From: JAAFIP01 sp043728315
Lineage (GTDB): Bacteria; Pseudomonadota; Gammaproteobacteria; Burkholderiales; Burkholderiaceae_C
Direction: 5' to 3'
NCBI GenBank assembly: GCA_043728315.1
Contig: JAYTMT010000066.1
Location: 1-15,801 of the forward strand
Length of the DNA stretch: 15,801 nucleotides
Numbering within the stretch: position 1 is the stretch's first letter; each line of letters opens with the position of its first letter. The position numbers and the translations under genes are program-made. Shown in pieces: positions 1 to 6,024 of the stretch. The notes beneath the pieces were generated by a model, which was given only the letters and a program-made list of their open reading frames with translations, was not told the DNA's origin and ran no database searches.

Positions 1-141
1 TTTTGGCTATCCCGACCGACCGATTTCGGGTACTCCCGCATGAGGGCGCGTCGGGATAGCCAAAACGCTGCTCGGGCGCGCCAAACCAATAGCACTGAGG
101 CTCAAGGCGAACAGTATTGGGGAGTACCCGAAATCGGTCGG
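1..141. repeat. Interleaved perfect inverted repeats
   Basis: Two perfect inverted repeats share the same left segment. Bases 1-16 are the reverse complement of 50-65 (16 bp), and bases 16-37 are the reverse complement of 120-141 (22 bp). The order of the arms is interleaved, so both stems in one RNA would form a pseudoknot; in DNA they are alternative cruciforms. A smaller ccaata/tattgg pair lies between them. The window begins at the edge of this structure, so it may continue upstream. It resembles a fragmented palindromic intergenic element more than a simple terminator, because no T-run follows either stem. Confidence 0.75.
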
Positions 142-309
142 ACAGCAAAGCCACTGCACCCCTTGCGCGATAGTTGTGGAGATTGATTTAACTCTGATCT
201 TTGCAATTTATTTCCTTTTATCGCAGTTTTATGCTTCTACCAAGGTCGAAGCAACTTGCAACCGCTTAATAGTAAAGTGCAGGTATACCAACTACATCTT
301 AGGCAAACC
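142..309. other. Intergenic region upstream of the ABM-fold gene
   Basis: This is a stretch without a convincing gene. It is AT-richer than its surroundings, notably around 184-235, and presumably carries the promoter of the gene starting at 310. I could not define a -35/-10 pair with confidence. A TTG at 256 is in frame with the downstream gene, but it has no ribosome binding site and would add residues unlike the family. Confidence 0.4.
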
Positions 310-693
310 ATGATCGCGGTAATTTTTGAACTTTGGCCAGCGGATGGCCAAGAGGCGGCATATTTTGAATTGGCGGCTGGGCTTCGCGCTGAGCTGGCGC
401 TGATGGATGGGTTTATATCGATTGAGCGCTTTGAGAGCTTGGCCACAAAGGGGAAATACCTGTCGCTGTCGTTTTGGCGGGACGAGGCGGCTGTGGCGGC
501 TTGGCGCAATCGTGAGGGACACCGTGCGGCGCAGGCTCGCGGGCGTGGGGCTACAGGTGAGGGTGGTGTAGCCCAGAGGCAGGGCGCTGTATTGGCGAAC
601 TACCGACTGCGTGTGGCGCAGGTGCTGCGCGACTACGGGCTTCATGATCGAAGCCAGTCCCCGAAGGATTCACAAGTACACCACGCGCTTTAA
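310..693 (+). CDS. Antibiotic biosynthesis monooxygenase (ABM) fold protein
   Basis: This encodes a 127-residue protein starting at the ATG at 310, with a weak AGG six bases upstream. The N-terminal part (MIAVIFELWPADG, then IDGFISIERFESL-like sequence, then LSLSFWRDEAAVAAWRN) is typical of small ABM-domain proteins of the dimeric alpha-beta barrel superfamily. Members range from quinol monooxygenases to haem-degrading enzymes and many of unknown substrate. The phrase FISIERFESL, the SFWRDE segment and the tail LRVAQVLRDYGLHDR match the common proteobacterial version. Around residues 78-95 there is extra sequence (positions 541-590) containing a DNA hairpin, not expected from the family. It is the first gene of a unit with a NIPSNAP-like protein and an ArsR regulator, suggesting a stress or detoxification role, which is inference. 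Confidence 0.8.
   Translation: MIAVIFELWPADGQEAAYFELAAGLRAELALMDGFISIERFESLATKGKYLSLSFWRDEAAVAAWRNREGHRAAQARGRGATGEGGVAQRQGAVLANYRLRVAQVLRDYGLHDRSQSPKDSQVHHAL
548..574. repeat. Hairpin inside the ABM-fold gene
   Basis: The 8-bp arms GGGCTACA (548-555) and TGTAGCCC (567-574) are perfect inverted complements with an 11-base loop. They lie in the part of the reading frame that encodes residues extra to the usual ABM-fold protein, so the hairpin may mark an in-frame insertion. Confidence 0.6.
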
Positions 694-731
694 ATTCTCT
701 ATTTTTGATTTGATTGCCTGAGGACTTATCT

Positions 732-1073
732 ATGACCACCACCTGTTTTATCCGCTACGAAATCGACCCGTTTCAAAAAGAAGCTTTCAGAACCTATGCC
801 GAGAATTGGGGGCGAATTATTCCGCGTTGTGGGGGACATTTGTTGGGTTACTTTTTGCCTGATGAAGGCACGAACTATGAAGCCTGGGGTTTGATTTCGT
901 TTGAGAGCTTGGCCGCATATGAAGCCTACCGCACTCGCCTGCGCGCCGACGAGGAGGGCATGCAAAACTTTGCGTGGGCGCAGGAGATGCGCTTTATTTT
1001 GAAGGAGGAGCGCACGTTCACGCAAGCGGTGGCCGGCACCTTGAACCAAATGCCAGTGCACACGCCCGCATGA
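732..1073 (+). CDS. NIPSNAP family protein
   Basis: This encodes a 113-residue protein. The ATG at 732 is preceded by a good ribosome binding site, TGAGGA at 719-724, with a seven-base spacer; the TTG at 714 overlaps that site and is rejected. The start TTCFIRYEIDPFQKEAFRTYAENW, the GGHLLGYFLPDEG segment and the NYEAWGLISFESLAAYEAYR segment are characteristic of bacterial NIPSNAP proteins, small ferredoxin-like alpha-beta barrels related to the ABM fold. Their biochemical role is mostly unknown. It follows the ABM-fold gene by 38 bases and overlaps the ArsR gene by the ATGA arrangement, so the three are very probably co-transcribed. Two related dimeric-barrel proteins side by side suggest a common metabolic or detoxifying task. 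Confidence 0.85.
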   Translation: MTTTCFIRYEIDPFQKEAFRTYAENWGRIIPRCGGHLLGYFLPDEGTNYEAWGLISFESLAAYEAYRTRLRADEEGMQNFAWAQEMRFILKEERTFTQAVAGTLNQMPVHTPA

Positions 1074-1777
1074 AAAGCAGCGCACAACGCCCCGAACCGC
1101 GCTTTTCCCGCATCGCTGCGGCCATGGCTGACCCGTCGCGGGCGCTGATGCTGGCTGCGCTGTTGGGCGGCGAATACCGCAGCGCGGGGGAGTTGGCTGC
1201 CATTGCGGACATCACGGCGCAGGCGGCTAGCACGCAGTTGGCCACGCTCTTGGATGCGGCGCTGGTGAGCTTGCGCCAGCAGGGACGGTACAGGTATTTT
1301 TGCTTGGCTGACAGCGATGTGGCGCACGCGCTGGAGGCACTCAGCCTTGTGGCCGAGCGCGACAACGTGAGCAAGCGCTGGCAGCGCCCCGCCTACGCCC
1401 CGCTGAAGGCGAGCCGCAGCTGTTACGGCCACATGGCGGGTGAGCTGGGCGTGGCGCAGTTTGAGATGCTGCTGCGCATGCGCTATTTGGTGCACGCTGA
1501 GCAGGGCTTGCAGCTAAGCGATGCAGGCCGCGATTGGCTGGCTGCGCTAGGTATAGTTACCCCATCAAAATTTAGCACTGTGTCAAGCACCCGCTTAGCC
1601 TACCCCTGCATGGACTGGTCAGAGCGGCGTGACCACTTGGCGGGTGCACTAGCCAAGCTGCTGCTCACACATTATGTGGCGAAGGATTGGCTGAAAATAC
1701 AGGCCGATTCACGAGCCTTGGTGCTCACGCCGCTTGGGCAGCAATATTTGATGCCACTGCTCAATGCTAATAATTAA
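1070..1777 (+). CDS. ArsR-type helix-turn-helix transcriptional regulator
   Basis: This encodes a 235-residue protein starting at the ATG at 1070 and overlapping the preceding stop by four bases (ATGA), which implies translational coupling. The N-terminal winged helix (about residues 10-95) contains RIAAAMADPSRALMLAALLGG, a recognition helix around AAIADITAQAASTQLATLLDAALV and the wing QGRYRYFCLA, as in ArsR regulators. The second half is longer than a classic 110-residue ArsR protein. It carries RSCYGHMAGELGV (Cys118) and a related CMDWSERRDHLAGAL motif near the C-terminus, both typical of a longer ArsR subfamily common in proteobacteria. The conserved cysteines could sense an effector, which is inference. 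As last gene of the unit it probably controls its own operon. The segment encoded at 1551-1600 looks divergent and holds short-repeat-like sequence. Confidence 0.88.
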   Translation: MKSSAQRPEPRFSRIAAAMADPSRALMLAALLGGEYRSAGELAAIADITAQAASTQLATLLDAALVSLRQQGRYRYFCLADSDVAHALEALSLVAERDNVSKRWQRPAYAPLKASRSCYGHMAGELGVAQFEMLLRMRYLVHAEQGLQLSDAGRDWLAALGIVTPSKFSTVSSTRLAYPCMDWSERRDHLAGALAKLLLTHYVAKDWLKIQADSRALVLTPLGQQYLMPLLNANN

Positions 1778-2003
1778 ATAGCAATATATGACCATTCGGC
1801 GCTGACATTGCCACATAAATTCATAAAAAGCTGCTTTACAAGCGCTTCTAGGGTTCGACCGGGCGGTGCTCGGCGCAAAGCGCTTACTTAGCAAGCGGGG
1901 GCTTTGCCAAGCAAGTCAACTCTGAGACATTGCATGCTGGAAGACCATGTAGGTTTTTGGGTGTATTGGCTGTAGACTCTTGAAAATTTTACAAAGAATG
2001 GCC
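1778..2003. other. Intergenic region with degraded repeat and weak hairpin
   Basis: This is a spacer of about 226 bases between the ArsR gene and the aldehyde dehydrogenase gene. The part around 1773-1860 (containing AAGCTGC, then ACAAGCGCTTCTAG) resembles the short dispersed repeats I associate with Comamonadaceae intergenic DNA. A bulged stem at 1876-1906 (CAAAG-CGCTT pairing with AAGCG and CTTTG) could form, but no T-run follows, so it is not called a terminator. No gene is visible. Confidence 0.4.
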
Positions 2004-3755
2004 ATGAATACCTCTTCCACACCCGCACTTCCATCTCACGCCGATTACGACCAAGCGCTAGGCGTGCTCAGTCAGCACAAACAAGCGTGGCTAGACACCA
2101 CGGTGGCGCAGCGCATTGCTTTGCTCTCTGATATCAAAGAATGTTTGATGCCAGTGGCGCAGGCTTGGGCCCAAGAGGCATCACGCCGAAAGGGTTTGCG
2201 CCCTGAAGACAGCTTGGCAGGTGAGGAGTGGGTTTCGGGCCCTTATGCGGTGATGGCGTATTGCAATGCAATGATGCAGACCCTCTCAGGTATTGCGGGC
2301 AACCAGCATTTAGCGAGTGTGCCTGTGCGCGAGCTGGCCAATGGCCAAATAGCGGCCCGTGTGTTGCCGCATACGATTTGGGATTATTTGCTGCTCAGTG
2401 GCGTGAGTGCCGAGGTGTGGATGCAGCCCGAAGTGACCCGCGCCAACCTTACCCAGCACACAGGTGCAGTGTATGCGGCTGGCAATGTGCCATCGGCCAA
2501 AGTTAACTTGGTGTTGGGTGCGGGCAATATCGCATCTATTGCGCCACTGGACTGCTTGCACAAACTGTTTACTGAAAACGAGCTGCCTTTGCTCAAAATG
2601 AACCCTATCAACGCGTATTTGAAAGAGTTTTTAGACATTGCGCTCAAGCCACTCATCGAGCGAGGCTTTTTGCGCATCATGCGCGGCGATGTGGCGGCTG
2701 GCCAATATTTGTGCAATCACCCGCTGGTCGAGACGATCCACATCACTGGCTCAGGCGCGGCGCATGACAGCATTGTTTGGGGCAGCGGTGGGCAAGCTTT
2801 AGACAACAAAAAAGCAGGCACACCGCAAAATACCCGCCCCATCACTTCAGAGCTGGGCGGTGTAGGCCCCACCATCGTGGTGCCAGGCCCATGGAGCGCA
2901 GCCGATATTGCTTTTCAAGCGGAACACATCGCCACCCAAAAGCTGCACAATTCAGGTTTCAACTGCATTGCATGCCAAGTATTGATCTTGCCAGCCACTT
3001 GGTCGCTCAAAAGCGCCTTGCTTGCTGCGGTGCAAAAAGTCATAGCCAACTCTAGCCCGCGCCCGCTGTATTACCCGGGCGCTGCTGCGCGCATCGGCCA
3101 GTTTCAAGCTGCGTCTGGCACTGCGCTGGCCGCAATACCCGCCGCGGCCAATCAATGCACGATTGCATCTTTTGATGCCAACGTGCACAGCGCCGCCACT
3201 GCCAGTGCCCAAACTTTCGAGGTATTTGCACCCGCCATGAGCACCACCGAGCTGGCTGGCGGTGACCAAGATGCTGAGGCATTTTTGGCAGCCGCCATAG
3301 CTTATGCCAACGAGCAATTGGCCGGCACGCTGGGAGCCAATATCTTGATTCACCCCAAGACCATGCAAGCCATTGGTCGCGTAAGATTTGAGGCGCTCAT
3401 TGCTGATTTGCGCTACGGCTGCATCGCCATTAACGCTTGGACGGGGCTGGGCTTTTTGATAGCGCCTGCCACATGGGGCGCTTACCCCGGCCACACATTG
3501 GCCGATGTGCAAAGCGGCATTGGCGTGGTGCACAACACCATGCTGTTTGACAAGCCCCAGCGCACCGTGGTGGAAGCCCCGTTCAAGCCGTTTCCACGCA
3601 ACCTGCTCAGTGGCTCTTTTGCAATGCTGCCGCGTCCACCGTGGTTCATCACCAACCGCCGCGCCCATGTGTTGGGCAAGTTGCTCACTGCGTTTCAATA
3701 CCGCCCCAGTTTTTTCAAGATCCCGCTGATTTTTATCAACGCGCTCAGAGGCTGA
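2004..3755 (+). CDS. Aldehyde dehydrogenase family protein, C-terminally extended
   Basis: This encodes 583 residues from the ATG at 2004, chosen because AAAGA lies six bases upstream; an ATG at 1998 and a TTG at 1980 are in frame but poorly placed. The protein belongs to the NAD(P)-dependent aldehyde dehydrogenase superfamily. AAGNVPSAKVNLVLGAGNIASI and LPLLKMNP form part of the nucleotide-binding fold, SELGGVGP holds the general-base Glu283, and NSGFNCIACQ holds the probable nucleophile Cys321. The usual SKPSE-type element reads LLKMNPIN, so this is a divergent branch and the substrate cannot be named. It is about 80-100 residues longer than typical members. The last 60 residues (PFPRNLLSGSF onward, rich in Phe, Pro and Arg) look like a distinct tail. 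It stands alone on its strand and ends ten bases from a convergent gene. Confidence 0.85.
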   Translation: MNTSSTPALPSHADYDQALGVLSQHKQAWLDTTVAQRIALLSDIKECLMPVAQAWAQEASRRKGLRPEDSLAGEEWVSGPYAVMAYCNAMMQTLSGIAGNQHLASVPVRELANGQIAARVLPHTIWDYLLLSGVSAEVWMQPEVTRANLTQHTGAVYAAGNVPSAKVNLVLGAGNIASIAPLDCLHKLFTENELPLLKMNPINAYLKEFLDIALKPLIERGFLRIMRGDVAAGQYLCNHPLVETIHITGSGAAHDSIVWGSGGQALDNKKAGTPQNTRPITSELGGVGPTIVVPGPWSAADIAFQAEHIATQKLHNSGFNCIACQVLILPATWSLKSALLAAVQKVIANSSPRPLYYPGAAARIGQFQAASGTALAAIPAAANQCTIASFDANVHSAATASAQTFEVFAPAMSTTELAGGDQDAEAFLAAAIAYANEQLAGTLGANILIHPKTMQAIGRVRFEALIADLRYGCIAINAWTGLGFLIAPATWGAYPGHTLADVQSGIGVVHNTMLFDKPQRTVVEAPFKPFPRNLLSGSFAMLPRPPWFITNRRAHVLGKLLTAFQYRPSFFKIPLIFINALRG

Positions 3756-3765
3756 TGGCGACTGC

Positions 3766-5256
3766 TTAGCTTACATCTCTGTGCGAAATCTCAATCACCC
3801 GCGCACGGGCTGACAACTGGTCGATCAACGCCCAAGCCCGGGCCCGATTGGGGGCATCTAAATTGGCATCCCACTCGTCGAGCAAATACACTTTGGCGCG
3901 TGTGTTGGCGACGATTTCTTGCAGGGCACGGATTTGCGTTTCGCCTGAGGAGAAGCCTTTTTTACGGGCTGTGCGTGTTGTGGGTTCAGCATCTGTGCCG
4001 TCCTCTTCATCCGCATCCTGCGCCTCAATTTTCAAAGCTTCGTCTTTGGCTGAAAAGGCAAATGCCAAGCGGTCGGCTGTGGGCCAGTAGTAGGCTTGGC
4101 CTTTGAGCTCGGTTTTAAGCGACAAGAGCAGGGTGGATTTGCCTGCGCCGTTTTCACCGCGTACATTGATGCGGCCAGTGGGGTGCAGCAGCGCAATGGC
4201 CAGTGCGTCGCGCAGGCTATCGCATTGCACGGCGGTGCCGCCTTCGCGCAGCTGCAGCTTGTCGTGTTTGATGCGTTCTTTGGGGTCTTCTTCGGGCTCG
4301 GGGTGCATGTTATTCACCACGCCGGTGGCGCGCGTCCACAGGGCTATCAGGTCATTCCAGCCCAAGGCCAGCGAATGGATTTCGTGCGTCATGTCGATTT
4401 GCTTGGGCAGGGTGGCGGCTATCGCCACCAGCATGGGCAGGTTGCCGCTGTCTTGCGCCACCACCCAAGCCATGGTGGCAAAAATCACCAGCAAACCAAA
4501 GATGCCACTGATCGAGCTCAAGCCCTCGCGCAGTAAAATCGCATTGATTTGTGCCCGCAGGGCATCACGCACTCGCGCTTTGAAGCGGGCGCTCCACAGG
4601 CGGTAGTTGTATAAATTGCCACTGTAAATGTTGTCCCAAGCGGTGTAGGTTTGCGCCGTCATGCGGTTGGTCATGCGCTGGTTAGCCAAATACAGGCGTG
4701 TGACTGGCTTACGCACCGAGTATTGCAGCAGCATCACGCAGATAAAAATAACGCCGTAAGCCGCAGGAAACGAACCATCAATCTCATTGCCAATCACCAA
4801 GGCTGAGAGCAGCAGACCAAAGAACAATTGCAGGCCACTCTCTAGCTCATACATCAGCTCAAACAGCAGGTGAAAAGTCTCGTTGGTCAGATAGGGCTCC
4901 ACCTGCTCGCGCACAGTTTTGTCGGTGAGCAGGCCGGTTTGGTTGCGGTTGTCTTTGCTAAAAATCGCCATGTAGCGGGCAAAGGCGCTAAAGCCTGCAC
5001 GCTCGCCATAGATCCAGCTCACCCCATGCAACACATAGCTCATGCTTTGCGCCATCAAAATCCACGCAAAATCAATGGCCCGAAAGGCATTGTTAGCGAT
5101 GTCTTTGGCTGCTTGGATCACAAAATACGTGACGCTAGCAGCCAGCACCGATTCTACAAAAATCAGCGCAATCATCATGAAAAACGGCGCGCAAAACAAC
5201 AGCCGCAAAAAATGCATAGCGCCTAGTGGGGTGGTGGGGTGGGACGGCGTTCGCAT
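3766..5256 (-). CDS. Divergent ABC transporter, fused membrane and ATPase domains
   Basis: This encodes a 496-residue half-transporter. The N-terminal two thirds contain hydrophobic segments at roughly residues 17-48, 140-165, 168-190 and 250-275. The ATPase part is about residues 340-496, with Walker A GENGAGKST at 367-375, signature FSSGETQ at 435-441, Walker B VYLLDEWDANLD with Asp460-Glu461, and the switch histidine ISHR at 492. Unusual points are that the Q-loop position reads YYWPTADR with no glutamine, that an acidic low-complexity linker (DADEEDGTDAEP) replaces most of the helical subdomain, and that the D-loop is NLD after DEWDA. The DEW variant recalls SyrD/cyclic-peptide exporter-like ABC proteins, but I cannot name a substrate. 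The start at 5256 lacks a clear ribosome binding site; an in-frame ATG at 5217 is the alternative. It is divergent from the toxin-antitoxin pair. Confidence 0.8.
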   Translation of the reverse strand: MRTPSHPTTPLGAMHFLRLLFCAPFFMMIALIFVESVLAASVTYFVIQAAKDIANNAFRAIDFAWILMAQSMSYVLHGVSWIYGERAGFSAFARYMAIFSKDNRNQTGLLTDKTVREQVEPYLTNETFHLLFELMYELESGLQLFFGLLLSALVIGNEIDGSFPAAYGVIFICVMLLQYSVRKPVTRLYLANQRMTNRMTAQTYTAWDNIYSGNLYNYRLWSARFKARVRDALRAQINAILLREGLSSISGIFGLLVIFATMAWVVAQDSGNLPMLVAIAATLPKQIDMTHEIHSLALGWNDLIALWTRATGVVNNMHPEPEEDPKERIKHDKLQLREGGTAVQCDSLRDALAIALLHPTGRINVRGENGAGKSTLLLSLKTELKGQAYYWPTADRLAFAFSAKDEALKIEAQDADEEDGTDAEPTTRTARKKGFSSGETQIRALQEIVANTRAKVYLLDEWDANLDAPNRARAWALIDQLSARARVIEISHRDVS

Positions 5257-5298
5257 GCTTGATTATCCATGGCCTTGCTCTACGCCAGTGTCTGGAAA

Positions 5299-5319
5299 GT
5301 AATACAATCGCGGTATTAC
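5299..5319. promoter_or_regulatory. Palindromic operator upstream of the AbrB-type antitoxin
   Basis: A perfect 7-bp inverted repeat, GTAATAC-N7-GTATTAC, lies about 40 bases upstream of the antitoxin start, between the divergent ABC gene and the toxin-antitoxin operon. AbrB/MazE-type antitoxins commonly autorepress by binding palindromes in their own promoter, so this is the likely operator. A weak -35-like TTGCTC at 5275-5280 is spaced so that the left arm would overlap the -10 region. It could also affect the divergent ABC promoter. Confidence 0.6.
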
Positions 5320-5359
5320 TTATTTTTAGCGTCTATTCACGCAGCACAAGGAGCATTGT

Positions 5360-5608
5360 ATGGGCTACGCACTCACAGTTAAAGGCCAAGTCACCATTCC
5401 CAAAGCCATGCGCGAGCATATGGGTGTGGCGCGCGGACAAGAGGTGGATTACATTGCACAGCCGGGCGGCAAGGTGCTGGTGTTTCCCTCGGTTAAAAAA
5501 CCTGCCAACGGCGAAAGCCCGTTTGCCAGCATGGTGGGCATTGGCATTCGCAAGCGCCCCACCGACGAGATCATGCGCGAGACACGCGGCGAGGATTGGA
5601 ACCGATGA
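5360..5608 (+). CDS. AbrB/MazE-type (SpoVT-AbrB fold) antitoxin
   Basis: This encodes an 82-residue protein starting at the ATG at 5360, with a strong AGGAG at 5349-5353 six bases upstream. The N-terminal 45 residues (YALTVKGQVTIPKAMREHMGVARGQEVDYIAQ) form a swapped-hairpin AbrB DNA-binding domain of the kind found in VapB and MazE antitoxins, with the hallmark KGQVTIPKAMRE. The rest (KKPANGESPFASMVGIGIRKRPTDEIMRETRGEDW) is the usual flexible toxin-neutralising tail. Its stop overlaps the toxin start by ATGA, the standard antitoxin-first arrangement. Autoregulation through the palindrome at 5299-5319 is likely. Confidence 0.9.
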   Translation: MGYALTVKGQVTIPKAMREHMGVARGQEVDYIAQPGGKVLVFPSVKKPANGESPFASMVGIGIRKRPTDEIMRETRGEDWNR

Positions 5609-6000
5609 TCCTCGTTGACAGCTGTGTGCTGATTGATATTTTTGACGACGACTCACAGTGGAAACCTTGGTCGCTCGCGCAATTAGACCGCGCTTTGCCC
5701 AATGGCTTGGCTGTGAATTTGATTGTGTATGCTGAGCTTGCAGGCTCGTTTGCATCGCGCCAAGACCTTGACCGTGCTTTGGAGCGCGGCCGCTTGATGG
5801 TAGAGCCCATTCCACTAGAGGCAGGTTTTTTGGCAGCGCGCGCTTTTGAGCAATACCGCCTAAACAAAGGCGGCCAAAAAGCAGTGTTGCCTGATTTTTT
5901 TATTGGCGCGCACGCACAGGTGTTGGGCTGCGCCATTTTGACGCGGGATAAGCGCCGTTTTGCTACCTATTTCCCCACTGTTTCTCTCATCACCCCGTAA
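5605..6000 (+). CDS. vapC: PIN-domain toxin, VapC family
   Basis: This encodes a 131-residue PIN-domain ribonuclease, translationally coupled to the antitoxin by a four-base ATGA overlap. The four acidic residues expected for metal-dependent RNA cleavage are all visible: Asp5 (LVDSCVLID), Glu44 (YAELAG), Asp97 (LPDFFIGAHA) and Asp115 (LTRDKRRF). The length is typical of VapC, so it appears intact. VapC toxins usually cut tRNA or rRNA when the antitoxin is degraded; the target here is unknown. The gene ends only 24 bases before thrC, with a T-rich spacer lacking a hairpin, so readthrough from the toxin-antitoxin promoter into thrC is possible. Confidence 0.9.
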   Translation: MILVDSCVLIDIFDDDSQWKPWSLAQLDRALPNGLAVNLIVYAELAGSFASRQDLDRALERGRLMVEPIPLEAGFLAARAFEQYRLNKGGQKAVLPDFFIGAHAQVLGCAILTRDKRRFATYFPTVSLITP

Positions 6001-6024
6001 TTTACCCTTTTAGTTTTTTTGTTT

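Noticed and set aside
926..1495. Minus-strand open frame of 189 codons opposite the ArsR gene
   Set aside because: It is fully antisense to a gene with clear family motifs, its product has no recognisable domain, and it has the composition expected of a GC-rich shadow frame.
1876..1906. Bulged hairpin as a transcription terminator after the ArsR gene
   Set aside because: The stem is interrupted by four unpaired G and no T-run follows.
2952..3698. Minus-strand open frame of 248 codons opposite the aldehyde dehydrogenase gene
   Set aside because: The plus strand encodes conserved catalytic motifs over the same bases, and the antisense product has no recognisable features.
6001..6024. T-rich stretch before thrC as an intrinsic terminator
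   Set aside because: There is a run of T but no preceding GC-rich stem.
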